Positions 8,685 through 16,153 of a stretch of DNA of 64,000 nt are shown here, piece after piece. Under the pieces are notes generated by a model. It saw nothing but the letters and a program-made list of their open reading frames with translations. It had not been told where the DNA came from and made no database searches. Position 1 is the first letter of the stretch. Every line of letters begins with the position of its first letter. The stretch is from Flavobacteriales bacterium (lineage in GTDB: Bacteria > Bacteroidota > Bacteroidia > Flavobacteriales_F > PHOS-HE28), in assembly GCA_030584065.1 (NCBI GenBank), contig CP129489.1:442797-506796 (forward strand), written 5' to 3'. A program made the translations under genes and the position numbers.

Positions 8685-9500
8685 TCAACGGCGCGTGCCG
8701 AACTCGATGCGCACGGCATCGTTCTCGCGCAGGCCCAGCAGGCGTGCGGCGCCGCCCCCGCCGCCGCCGCCGCCCTCCACGCCCTTGTTCACGGCGATCT
8801 CCAGGTGGCCGCTCGCATTGAAGAAGGCGAGCGAAACCCCGTTGGGCACGTCGCTGTAGGTGGCGTGGATGCGCGTCAGGTCGTCATCCGAATGCCCGAA
8901 GTGGATGCGGAAGGGGCGCCCGCCGTGCAGCTCCTCGAAGAGCGACCGCTGCACATTGGTCATCACGTTCCCGTACCGGTCCACATGCACCACGCGGCCC
9001 ACGATGGCATCGGGGGTCACCGAGGGCTTCAGGTTGTGCAGCTCGCGCAGCGCCTTCAGGGGCCGGCCGATGGTCTCAGGGGTGCCGCCCCGCGCCAAGT
9101 GGGCCGCGGCCTTGGTGAACACGCTCCGGGTGGGGAAGGCCGCGTGGTCGTCATCGAGCTTCATGGTGATCTCGAAGGCCGCTTCCGGCATGCCCTCGAA
9201 CATCAGCGGCAGGATGCCGTTGTCCGCGCCGATGAAGTAATGGCCCTGGTGCCGCGCCACCACGTGCGCCGTGAAGCGGTCCGCCTCCGGATTCACGCCG
9301 AGGATGTGGATGCTGCCCGCCGGGAAGGCCGGGAACGCGTTGCGCGCCACATAGGCCGCCATCGCCGTGTGGAAGGGCGTGATCTCGTGGGTGATGTCCA
9401 CGATGGTGGCCTCCGGGGCCTGCTGCAGCAGCGCGCCCTTCACCACGGCCACATAATGGTCGCGCGTGCCCAGGTCGGTGGTGAGGGTGATGATGGCCAT
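8685..9500 (-). CDS. SAM hydroxide adenosyltransferase (DUF62 family)
   Basis: 271 residues. N-terminal ITLTTDLGTRDHYVAVVKGAL and VDITHEITPFHTAMAAYVARN, the Asp-rich substrate site FIGADNGILPLMF, and the second-domain block VVHVDRYGNVMTNV identify the DUF62 family. Its characterised members hydrolyse S-adenosylmethionine to adenosine and methionine. Family length is normal except for eight consecutive glycines between VNKGVE and AARLLGL near residue 248, at a place where relatives have a short loop. The glycines are encoded mostly by GGC repeats. Confidence 0.88.
   Translation of the reverse strand: MAIITLTTDLGTRDHYVAVVKGALLQQAPEATIVDITHEITPFHTAMAAYVARNAFPAFPAGSIHILGVNPEADRFTAHVVARHQGHYFIGADNGILPLMFEGMPEAAFEITMKLDDDHAAFPTRSVFTKAAAHLARGGTPETIGRPLKALRELHNLKPSVTPDAIVGRVVHVDRYGNVMTNVQRSLFEELHGGRPFRIHFGHSDDDLTRIHATYSDVPNGVSLAFFNASGHLEIAVNKGVEGGGGGGGGAARLLGLRENDAVRIEFGTRR
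8751..8775 (-). repeat. GGC trinucleotide repeat encoding poly-glycine
   Basis: A run of (GGC)n interrupted by one GGG encodes eight glycines inside the DUF62 gene. All units are in frame, so slippage by whole units would only change loop length. Confidence 0.7.
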
Positions 9501-9522
9501 CGGGCGGCTGGTTCCGGTCGGC

Positions 9523-9530
9523 TACCTTCG
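9523..9530 (+). promoter_or_regulatory. Possible -7-type box of phoH-purC
   Basis: TACCTTCG occurs 65 nt before the TTG start of the PhoH gene. It matches the boxes seen in front of other genes here but sits further upstream, so the transcript would have a real leader. Confidence 0.3.
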
Positions 9531-9595
9531 GGCGGTCAAAACTAGAGGGAGGGGAGCACCTTCTCCCGAAAGATCTCAACACCCCGCATCCGTCC

Positions 9596-10564
9596 TTGAG
9601 CGAGCAGCTGATCACCATCACCGGCGTCGACCCCGTGGACATCCTCGGGGCCAACGACGCCAACCTGCGGATCATCCGCGGCCTCTTCCCCAAGCTCAAC
9701 CTCGTGGCGCGCGGCGACACCGTGAAGGTGAGCGGCGCACCGGACGACATCGCCCTCTTCGAGGAGCGCTTCAACGAACTGGTGGCGCACGTGGCGCGCT
9801 ACAACGAGCTGCCCCGCAAGGTGCTCGACGACATCATGGGCGGCGGCGAGGCCCCGCGCAGCGCCGATCTGGACGATGATGTGCTCGTCTACGGCAACGC
9901 CGGCCTCCGCGTGAAGGCCCGCACGCCCAACCAGCAGCGCCTGGTGGAGGCCATCCGCGAGAGCGACATGGTCTTCGCCATCGGCCCGGCCGGCACCGGC
10001 AAGACCTACACCGCCGTGGCCCTCGCCGTGAAGGCCCTGAAGGAGCGTCAGGTGAGGCGCATCATCCTCACCCGTCCCGCCGTGGAGGCAGGCGAGAACC
10101 TCGGTTTCCTGCCCGGCGACCTGCGCGAGAAGCTCGATCCCTACCTGCAGCCGCTCTACGATGCGCTCAAGGACATGATCCCCGCCTCGCGACTCGCCGA
10201 CCACCTGGAGGAGGGCGTCATCCAGATCGCCCCGCTGGCCTTCATGCGCGGCCGCACGCTCGACCACGCCTTCGTGATCCTCGACGAGGCCCAGAACGCC
10301 ACGCTCCCGCAGATCAAGATGTTCCTCACCCGCATGGGGCGCAACGCCAAGTTCGTCATCACCGGCGATGTCACCCAGGTGGACCTGCCCGGCCATCAGC
10401 CGAGCGGCCTCATGCCGGCCGTGGAGATGCTCCGGGCCGTGCAGGGCATCACCGTGGTGGAGCTGAACGAGAAGGACGTGATCCGCCACGAGCTCGTGAC
10501 GCGCGTGCTCGGCGCGTTCAAGGAACTGGAGCAGAAGACCGACAAGAAGGACCGCGCCCAATGA
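9596..10564 (+). CDS. PhoH-family ATPase
   Basis: 322 residues with a TTG start; no in-frame ATG near the conserved N-terminus SEQLITITGVDPVDILGAND was found. Residues 1-95 form the KH-like N-terminal region. The PhoH domain follows with Walker A GPAGTGKT (about 128-135), RPAVEAGENLGFLPGDL and Walker B FVILDEAQN (about 225). The C-terminus contains FVITGDVTQVDLPG, a family hallmark. PhoH proteins are cytoplasmic ATPases linked to RNA metabolism and ribosome-associated YbeY function. Its stop overlaps the purC start by 4 bp. Confidence 0.9.
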   Translation: MSEQLITITGVDPVDILGANDANLRIIRGLFPKLNLVARGDTVKVSGAPDDIALFEERFNELVAHVARYNELPRKVLDDIMGGGEAPRSADLDDDVLVYGNAGLRVKARTPNQQRLVEAIRESDMVFAIGPAGTGKTYTAVALAVKALKERQVRRIILTRPAVEAGENLGFLPGDLREKLDPYLQPLYDALKDMIPASRLADHLEEGVIQIAPLAFMRGRTLDHAFVILDEAQNATLPQIKMFLTRMGRNAKFVITGDVTQVDLPGHQPSGLMPAVEMLRAVQGITVVELNEKDVIRHELVTRVLGAFKELEQKTDKKDRAQ

Positions 10565-11517
10565 CCACCACGACCTCGGGGACGTTGATGCGCTCCGACC
10601 TCCGGCATCCCCTCATCACCAACGTCTACCGCGGCAAGGTGCGCGATGTGTACACCCTGTCCGATGGCCGCATCATCCTGGTGGCCAGCGACCGCATCAG
10701 CGCCTTCGATGTGGTGCTGCCGCGCGGCATCCCATTCAAGGGCCAGGTGCTCAGCCAGCTCAGCTGGCACATGCTCCAGGCCACCCGCCACGTGGCGCCC
10801 AACTGGGCCGAGGCCTCGCCCGACCCCAACGTGGTCATCGGGGCCGCCTGCAGCACGGTGAAGGTGGAGATGGTGGTACGCGGCTACCTCGCCGGCCACG
10901 CCTGGCGCACCTACCAGAGCGGCATCCGCACCCTTTGCGGCGCAACCTTGCCCGAAGGGATGAAGGAGAACGACCGCTTCCCCACGCCCATCATCACCCC
11001 CAGCACCAAGGCCGATGTGGGGCACGATGAGGACATCACCCCCGCCGAGATCCTGGCGCGCGGCCTCTGCACACCGCAGGAGTGGGACACCATGCAGCGC
11101 TACGCCCTGGCGCTCTTCGCCGAGGGCAGCCGCATCGCCGCCGAGCGCGGCCTGCTGCTGGTGGACACCAAGTACGAGTTCGGCCGCACCCCCGATGGGC
11201 GCATCCTGCTCATCGACGAGGTGCACACGCCCGACAGCTCCCGTTACTTCTACGCCGACGGCTATGCCGAGCGCCAGGCCCGCGGCGAACGCCAGAAGCA
11301 GCTCAGCAAAGAGTTCGTGCGCGAATGGCTCATTGCCGGCGGCTTCATGGGCAAGGAAGGCCAGCAGGTGCCGCCCATGGACGATGCCTTCGTGCACAGC
11401 GTCACCGAACGCTACGTGGAGCTCTTCGAACGCATCACCGGCCAGGCTTTCCACCCCGCACCCACCGAGGCCATCAATGCCCGGGTGCAACGGGCAGTGG
11501 GGGAGTACTTGGGATAG
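10561..11517 (+). CDS. purC: Phosphoribosylaminoimidazole-succinocarboxamide synthase
   Basis: 318 residues. The fold of SAICAR synthetase is recognisable throughout: RGKVRDVYTLSDGRIILVAS, then DRISAFDVVLPRGIPFKG, VEMVVRGYLAGHAWRTYQSG, and LLVDTKYEFGRTPDG followed by LLIDEVHTPDSSRY. It joins aspartate to CAIR with ATP in step eight of purine synthesis. The length is that of the eukaryote-like, roughly 300-residue subgroup common in Bacteroidota. Translation is coupled to phoH through the ATGA overlap at 10561-10564. The downstream side opens directly onto the cassette-like island. Confidence 0.96.
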   Translation: MTTTTSGTLMRSDLRHPLITNVYRGKVRDVYTLSDGRIILVASDRISAFDVVLPRGIPFKGQVLSQLSWHMLQATRHVAPNWAEASPDPNVVIGAACSTVKVEMVVRGYLAGHAWRTYQSGIRTLCGATLPEGMKENDRFPTPIITPSTKADVGHDEDITPAEILARGLCTPQEWDTMQRYALALFAEGSRIAAERGLLLVDTKYEFGRTPDGRILLIDEVHTPDSSRYFYADGYAERQARGERQKQLSKEFVREWLIAGGFMGKEGQQVPPMDDAFVHSVTERYVELFERITGQAFHPAPTEAINARVQRAVGEYLG

Positions 11518-11556
11518 GACTGGGCGCGTGTTCCCTAGATGCGGTGGTCATTCAAT

Positions 11557-11622
11557 GTTGACCGCTGTTGCGCGGATGTCCTTGCGAGGCTCTGCGAAGC
11601 AATCCGCGTAATGGCGGTCAAC
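11557..11622. repeat. REP-like imperfect palindrome
   Basis: Outer arms GTTGACCGC (11557-11565) and GCGGTCAAC (11614-11622) are perfect inverses. Inside them CGCGGA (11571-11576) pairs with TCCGCG (11603-11608). The centre reads CTTGCGAGGCTCTGCGAAGC, the TTGCGAGG...CGAAGCAATC pattern familiar from dispersed repeats in several bacterial phyla. The right arm overlaps the attC-like site. It may end purC transcripts. Confidence 0.6.
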
Positions 11623-11748
11623 GTTTTGCGGCTTGGCGTAGTGGCGGATTTTTAGCACAAAAGTTAAATCGAAGAACTGCACTTGAACCTACCACAAAAC
11701 TGTCATACGAAGCACTGAACCCGCCATTACGCCAAACCGCTGTTAGTG
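11616..11748 (-). other. attC-like recombination site A (3' of the SRPBCC gene)
   Basis: Read on the minus strand the element starts CACTAAC and ends GTTGACC, resembling the RYYYAAC and GTTRRRY core sites of integron attC. Arms 11629-11647 and 11721-11739 form a 19-position stem with 17 Watson-Crick pairs. The loop is 73 nt, within the known range of long attC sites though large. It lies immediately after the SRPBCC stop codon, the position an attC occupies in a cassette. Confidence 0.5.
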
Positions 11749-11759
11749 GCTGTTTTTCA

Positions 11760-12263
11760 CTACTCATATTGAAAAGGTTCGTTTCCTTCTGCCATTTTTC
11801 GTACATTTTCAAGTACTTGTTTCATGTATCTCTTGTAAAAAACATTAGCAAAAAGCCATTGAAAAGGAATAAGTAAAACGCCTTTTCCGTGAATTGTATA
11901 GTCATAGTTAATTTTTATCTTTTTAGGTTCAATTTCAGTTGTTGTCCACTCAAAAGTAAACTTCCAAATATTCAACATCCAAGACTTGAAGTTTCCTACT
12001 TCTACCTTCCAGTATTTATTTTCAATTCGCTCAATTACCTCGTCTGTGGAAACTTCTCCGCCTTTAAAAGTTAGTGATTTTGCAGCATATATGTTTTTAA
12101 TTGAACCAACCTTTCCCCAACTCTCGTCATTCGTTGTCTTTGTCACTGCTGGCATAAGTCCATAGCCAGTGTGAACTTTAGTTACATCGCCCAAAATAGG
12201 TGCTTTAAAAGCTCGTTCAAGAGAGCAATTGTAGATTGTTGTTGTGTGAATTTTAAAGTCCAT
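11760..12263 (-). CDS. SRPBCC/START-like domain protein in an AT-rich cassette
   Basis: 167 residues. The pattern HTTTIYNCSLERAFKAPI, then a mid-protein WGKVGSIKNIYAAKS and FTFEWTTTEI, fits the polyketide-cyclase/START (SRPBCC) hydrophobic-cavity fold. The family binds small lipophilic ligands and the specific ligand cannot be told. Base composition is markedly AT-rich against a GC-rich chromosome, and codon use differs accordingly, indicating recent transfer. The gene sits between two attC-like stem-loops and within a 16-bp imperfect inverted repeat (11742-11757 and 12332-12347), as a single-gene cassette would. Confidence 0.7.
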   Translation of the reverse strand: MDFKIHTTTIYNCSLERAFKAPILGDVTKVHTGYGLMPAVTKTTNDESWGKVGSIKNIYAAKSLTFKGGEVSTDEVIERIENKYWKVEVGNFKSWMLNIWKFTFEWTTTEIEPKKIKINYDYTIHGKGVLLIPFQWLFANVFYKRYMKQVLENVRKMAEGNEPFQYE

Positions 12264-12340
12264 AAGTCATGTTTGTAATTGTTGTGTTTTATCCCTTGGT
12301 TATTTTAATCTTCACTTGTCAAGTGTCGTTCGAAAATAGC

Positions 12341-12428
12341 CACTAACGGACAAGTGTATGGGCCGTGGCTCTGCATGGCCCATACACGTAGTTGTACGCA
12401 GGCGTTCTTTGTATTTTGGCTGTTAGGC
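12341..12428 (-). other. attC-like recombination site B (5' of the SRPBCC gene)
   Basis: Read on the minus strand the site begins GCCTAAC, a perfect RYYYAAC core, and ends GTTAGTG, a partial GTTRRRY. Between them 12354-12364 and 12377-12387 are perfect 11-bp inverse arms (GTGTATGGGCC / GGCCCATACAC). The stem extends three further pairs inward, one of them G-T, leaving a short loop. There is an unpaired bulge next to the outer arms. No T-run follows, so a simple terminator is less likely. Confidence 0.5.
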
Positions 12429-12618
12429 GATGGGTGGACGATTCATCATTAGCCCGATGAACGTGGACCGAAGCGGTAGCCGCCGCGTGGCAAAAGGTCT
12501 GGTCCGCATAATGCAGGGACGAAATTCCCGGTTAGCCCTGCAACACCGGCACTGTTGGCATGTGTCGGAGCGGAAGAGGGTACACCCATCGCCGACAGTC
12601 TTTTCGCTTGCGTACAAC
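12429..12618. other. Unassigned stretch between attC-like site B and the recombinase end
   Basis: This 190-bp segment has normal GC content and no convincing gene. A 64-codon reading frame on the minus strand (12423-12617) would need a TTG start and ends in the core of site B. It could be a decayed or non-coding cassette. Confidence 0.35.
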
Positions 12619-12677
12619 GTTGGGTAGACGAAGATCTTCGTTTATCGCCGGAAGTATCGGCTGGGTCGGATCTTCGT
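12619..12677. other. Possible recombinase target (attI-like) repeats
   Basis: GTTGGGT (12619-12625) is a perfect GTTRRRY core on the plus strand. It is followed by a 14-bp perfect palindrome ACGAAGATCTTCGT (12628-12641). GATCTTCGT then recurs as a direct repeat at 12669-12677, 36 bp on. The block lies within 110 bp of the recombinase stop codon. Repeated short sites beside a recombinase gene are what an attachment site looks like, but the assignment is inferred. Confidence 0.3.
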
Positions 12678-12727
12678 GCTATTGGTCAATTGTGGAGGGT
12701 TTTGCGAAGATTTTGACAGCAATGTCG

Positions 12728-13951
12728 TCAGGGGGTGTCTAGATTGTCCATGGGGTTCACGATGCCTTGGAGGTAGCGTGTGCTCACGTGCGTATAGATC
12801 TCGGTCGTCTTGCTGCTGGCATGGCCCAACAGGGCCTGAATATAGCGCAGGTCTGTGCCTTGCTCCAACAAGTGTGTGGCGAAGCTGTGGCGCAGGGTGT
12901 GCATGGTGGCAGGCTTGCGTATACCAGCCCTCTCCAAGGCGGCCTCAAGGACCTTCTGCAAGCTTCGGGCGCTGTATGCTCCGCCTCCCTGGCCCTCAAA
13001 GAGCAGTTCGCGGGGCTGGGTGTGCGCCACGTAGCGCTTCAGTAGCTCGGCAGTGCTGCGCCCCAACAGGGTCGTTCGGTCCTTGTTGCCTTTCGCGCCA
13101 CGTATCCTGATCAACCCGCGATCGTACAGAAGGTCATTCGGTTGAAGTGCCAATACTTCACTTACACGAAGGCCACCGGAGTAGGCCAGGGCAAGCATGG
13201 CTTGGTGCTTCAGGTTCGTAGGAGCTTTCAGTACAGCGGCGATCTCGGCCTTGCTCAGCACCAAGGGCAGCTTGGTCTCCTTCCGTGGTCTTTCGATGAA
13301 CGTCACCCGCCGCGCATCGCCCAACACGTTCATGTAGTAGTACCTGACGGCGTTCACGGCCTGGTTCAGGGTGCTGTTGCTCACCTTGCGCACTGTGGCC
13401 AGGTGGTGTTGGAAAGCCTCGATGTCCTCCGTGCGGATGTCGTTCGGATGCTTTTGGGGAAAGTGCTGGAAGAGCTGCCGGGTTGCGCTGAGGTACACCT
13501 GAATGCTCCGCGGGCTGTACCGGGCGATCTCCAGCTTGCGGCGCATGGCGGCAAGGGCCGTCTCCTGTATGCCGTTCAGGATGGGCTTCTCGGCGACGAC
13601 CCGTTGTGGCTTGGGTGATGCTGGAACATGCTTGGTCTGGCGTTCAGGCCCTAAGCGCGCATGTGCCGGTGACGAATGCGGGACAGCAGTGCCTGCGTCC
13701 GCTTTCTTCCGCAGGCCGTTCATGTCCACCCAGGCCTTGCCCTTGAACGCGGCGAAGATGGCCTGCAGGTGTTCCGGAGCGTTCGGTGTCCACCAACAGC
13801 GATGGGACGCGCTCCATTTGGCACCGGCCTGCCTGGCGGCACTAACGAGTTCAGCATCGTAAGCGAAGTGCAAGGCGATGCAGCGCTGGGCCTTGTGTAC
13901 CAAGTACTCCAGCTTCACAGCCCGTTCGCGCTCGACGTCTTTTCTGTCCAT
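12728..13951 (-). CDS. Tyrosine recombinase (XerD/integron-integrase-like)
   Basis: 407 residues. Residues 15-75 form a small extra N-terminal domain (CIALHFAYDAELVSAARQAG, then KWSASHRCWWTPN) often seen on Bacteroidota integrases. A SAM-like DNA-binding domain (about 130-220) follows. The catalytic domain has LALAYSGGLRVSEVLALQ (Arg), IRGAKGNKDRT (Lys), HTLRHSFATHLLEQG (His/Arg), LLGHASSKTTEIYTHV (His and nucleophile Tyr386). The IntI-specific insertion was not recognised, so it is not a classical integron integrase. It points toward the attC-like sites, same strand as the SRPBCC gene. GCTAACTTG lies 11 nt before the ATG. Confidence 0.9.
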   Translation of the reverse strand: MDRKDVERERAVKLEYLVHKAQRCIALHFAYDAELVSAARQAGAKWSASHRCWWTPNAPEHLQAIFAAFKGKAWVDMNGLRKKADAGTAVPHSSPAHARLGPERQTKHVPASPKPQRVVAEKPILNGIQETALAAMRRKLEIARYSPRSIQVYLSATRQLFQHFPQKHPNDIRTEDIEAFQHHLATVRKVSNSTLNQAVNAVRYYYMNVLGDARRVTFIERPRKETKLPLVLSKAEIAAVLKAPTNLKHQAMLALAYSGGLRVSEVLALQPNDLLYDRGLIRIRGAKGNKDRTTLLGRSTAELLKRYVAHTQPRELLFEGQGGGAYSARSLQKVLEAALERAGIRKPATMHTLRHSFATHLLEQGTDLRYIQALLGHASSKTTEIYTHVSTRYLQGIVNPMDNLDTP

Positions 13952-14076
13952 GGCGGCTGGTACAAGTTAGCGTGCAAATGTGCGCTCGCGGTGTGCCTGC
14001 TCGCCTGCGCACCCGCATCCGGGCTGTGCGCAGGGGAGGACGTTTTGGACCGTGGTCCCCAAGCCTCTCCGTGGTC

Positions 14077-14565
14077 CTACTTCCCCAATGCCCGCAGCAC
14101 GGCCGCCAGTTCCTCCGGTCGCTGCGTACCGATGAGCAGGCTGCGCCGCTCACCAAGGTCCAGTTCCAGGGCTTGGTCGCCATTGGTGGTGTAGCCTTCC
14201 ATCCGCCCGCCGAAGGAGCGCCGCAGGCCCCAGCCGCCGAAGTCGATCAAGGGGCGGTAGCGGCGCACGCGGCAGCCCTGCACCTGCGCCCACGGGATGT
14301 GCCGGCCCGTTCGCTGCCAGGGTGCAAAGCGCACATGCACACCCGTGGCATCCACCCGGGTGATGAGCTGCGTGCGGAGGAAGAGCAGGGTGAATACACC
14401 CACCGACAGCCACACCGCGAGCAGCACACCGTCGGGCATGGAGGTATCACCCACCGGCTCATCCTGGCCCAGCTGCCGCCACACCGCGAAGGCGAAGAGC
14501 CCGTTGATGCCCACGAACAGCAGCCGCAGCCACCATTGGTCGAAGCGTTGGGTCTCGTGGAACAT
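14077..14565 (-). CDS. Small membrane protein with PH-like domain
   Basis: 162 residues from the ATG at 14563-14565; a TTG 12 nt upstream is a weaker option. Two hydrophobic helices near the N-terminus (LLFVGINGLFAFAVW and VLLAVWLSVGVFTLLFL) precede a soluble part with GVHVRFAPWQR, IPWAQVQGCRVRRY and ALELDLGERRSLLIGTQRPE. That layout of two membrane segments plus a beta-rich domain resembles bacterial PH-domain membrane proteins. No function is established. A GCTAACTTG box (14575-14583) lies 9 nt before the start. Confidence 0.6.
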   Translation of the reverse strand: MFHETQRFDQWWLRLLFVGINGLFAFAVWRQLGQDEPVGDTSMPDGVLLAVWLSVGVFTLLFLRTQLITRVDATGVHVRFAPWQRTGRHIPWAQVQGCRVRRYRPLIDFGGWGLRRSFGGRMEGYTTNGDQALELDLGERRSLLIGTQRPEELAAVLRALGK

Positions 14566-14596
14566 GGGTCGTTCCAAGTTAGCATGACTTGTGTCG

Positions 14597-15691
14597 TTAC
14601 GGGCTCACCAGGTGGACGCCCACCTGTGCATAGGGCGCACCGCCCAGGCTGTTGAGCATGGCGAAGGGCTGGTCGCCGAAGAGACCGCGGAAGAACTCGT
14701 TCCCCCCGGGCAGCGCATCGGCGTTGAAGCTCCAGTCGTGGCGGTAGCCGGCCTGCAGGCTCAGCCACACGAAGCCCTTCAGCTGGCGCTGGTACTCGGC
14801 CCGCAGGCGCAGCTCGCCCCGGCGCACCTCGAAGCTGTTGGCGTCGGTGCTGAGCCCCTGGATGCGGTAGCTCTGGCCTTCCAGCTCGTACCCGGTGAGC
14901 AGCAGGCTGCGCGGACTGAAGGTGCGGCGGTAGTGCGCCCGCGCGGGGAAGAGGATCTCCGTGCCCCACTTGCGGTTCGCTGCCGTGTAGTTGTACATCA
15001 CCACGGGGATGTAGTTCATGGCGCCCACGCGGTAGGTTCGGCTGAGGCCCACAGCCCACTGCAGCCGGTCGTGCGGACGCCTTCCCCAGAGTGCGGCAAT
15101 GCTTCCACGCAGGTACTCCAGGCTCTGCGGGTCGTCCAGGAAATAGTCGCCGCTGAGGTCGGCACTGGCCTGCACGATCACGAAGCCGGTCTCGCTGAGC
15201 GGCTTGAAGAGGGTGGTGCCCAGCCCGGTGGTGCGCAGGCCGCGGTCGCCCAAGGTGCGCAGCAGGCCGGCGGAGGCCTCGGTGCTGAAGGAGGGCGACA
15301 CGTTGTAGCGCACGTCCCAATAGTTGGCCTGCATCTGCCACACGATGCTGTTGCGCGACACCACCGGGATGCTGGCCTGCACGCGGAGGCCTCCGGTGTA
15401 AGTGGCGTGCGCCTCCTCTGCCAGTGGGGCATCGGCCCCCTCGGGCCAGGAGCCCAGGGGCGAGCTCTGCATGGTGTAGGCTCCCTGCGCATCCCAGAGC
15501 ACCGAGATGAAGCGCTGCGGGCTCAGGTCGAGCACCTTGGGATGGGCGTAGCGCCTGGCCTTCTCGTCCGCGAAGCCGAGGTCGTCGTACTGGCTGTAGT
15601 CCTCCTCGTCGGTGGCGGGGATGGTGTCAGGCTGCGCCCGAAGGGCGGCCGGGAGCAGCAGGGCGAGGACCAGGAGCGCGCGGGCCACCAT
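14597..15691 (-). CDS. DUF6268-type outer-membrane beta-barrel protein
   Basis: 364 residues with a signal peptide ending LPAALRAQ. The mature protein alternates short polar and hydrophobic segments ending in aromatic residues (AQVGVHLVSP at the C-terminus), as in outer-membrane barrels. The pattern of a pre-barrel section with YDDLGFADEK, then repeated strands such as SIVWQMQANYWDVRY, fits DUF6268. It probably resides in the outer membrane; cargo is unknown. It lies 3 bp downstream of the DUF2147 gene on the same strand, so the two are likely cotranscribed. Confidence 0.7.
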   Translation of the reverse strand: MVARALLVLALLLPAALRAQPDTIPATDEEDYSQYDDLGFADEKARRYAHPKVLDLSPQRFISVLWDAQGAYTMQSSPLGSWPEGADAPLAEEAHATYTGGLRVQASIPVVSRNSIVWQMQANYWDVRYNVSPSFSTEASAGLLRTLGDRGLRTTGLGTTLFKPLSETGFVIVQASADLSGDYFLDDPQSLEYLRGSIAALWGRRPHDRLQWAVGLSRTYRVGAMNYIPVVMYNYTAANRKWGTEILFPARAHYRRTFSPRSLLLTGYELEGQSYRIQGLSTDANSFEVRRGELRLRAEYQRQLKGFVWLSLQAGYRHDWSFNADALPGGNEFFRGLFGDQPFAMLNSLGGAPYAQVGVHLVSP

Positions 15692-15694
15692 GGA

Positions 15695-16153
15695 TCACTT
15701 GGCCTGGAGCCGCTTCCAGACGTCGGTACGGCCCAGTGCCTTCACGCCGATGAAGCCGCGGATGTCGAGGGTGTTGGCGTCCTTCAGGGTGATCACGCAG
15801 CTGTAGGTGCTGCCGTTCTCCGGATCGTAGATGGTGCCCTCGGACCATTCGTCGTTGCCGCCATAGGTGAAGTCCTTCAATAGGCGGTAGCCACGGAGGG
15901 GCACGGTGCGCAAGGCCTCGTCCGGGTTGTTCTTGTCCACCTTGGGTGCATTGGTGGCCGGGTCGTTGGGCTCGCGCAGCCACACGATCTTGCCGTAGTA
16001 CTTGCCGCCGATCTTCTCGATTTTCACACGGGCCTTGCCGTTGCTGGGCTCCCACACACCGATGAGGCGGTCGCCGGGCTCGGGTGGTGCCTGGGCCAGC
16101 ACGGCGGAAAGCGGGAGGAGCAGCAGGGCGAGGGAAAGGAGGAGGGTTCTCAT
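15695..16153 (-). CDS. DUF2147 periplasmic protein
   Basis: 152 residues with a signal peptide ending SAVLAQA. The core has LIGVWEPSNGKARVKIEK, then YYGKIVWLREPNDP, GYRLLKDFTYGGNDEW, and SEGTIYDPENGSTYSCVITL, which is the DUF2147 signature. It is a small secreted beta-rich domain widespread in Bacteroidota and Proteobacteria, with unknown ligand. The start overlaps the stop of the upstream lipoprotein gene by 4 bp. Length is typical. Confidence 0.85.
   Translation of the reverse strand: MRTLLLSLALLLLPLSAVLAQAPPEPGDRLIGVWEPSNGKARVKIEKIGGKYYGKIVWLREPNDPATNAPKVDKNNPDEALRTVPLRGYRLLKDFTYGGNDEWSEGTIYDPENGSTYSCVITLKDANTLDIRGFIGVKALGRTDVWKRLQAK

Noticed and set aside
6828-9545. A 905-codon open frame on the plus strand
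   Set aside because: It lies antisense to the BatA-like and DUF62 genes, which have clear domains; the product is Ala/Gly/His/Arg-rich as expected for antisense frames in GC-rich DNA.
12423-12617. A 64-codon minus-strand frame between the attC-like site and the recombinase
   Set aside because: Needs a TTG start, shows no known motif and ends inside the site B core; kept only as an unassigned segment.
12728-13951. Calling the recombinase a classical integron integrase (IntI)
   Set aside because: The IntI-specific insertion was not recognised, and the gene points in the same direction as the cassette; it is described as integron-like only.
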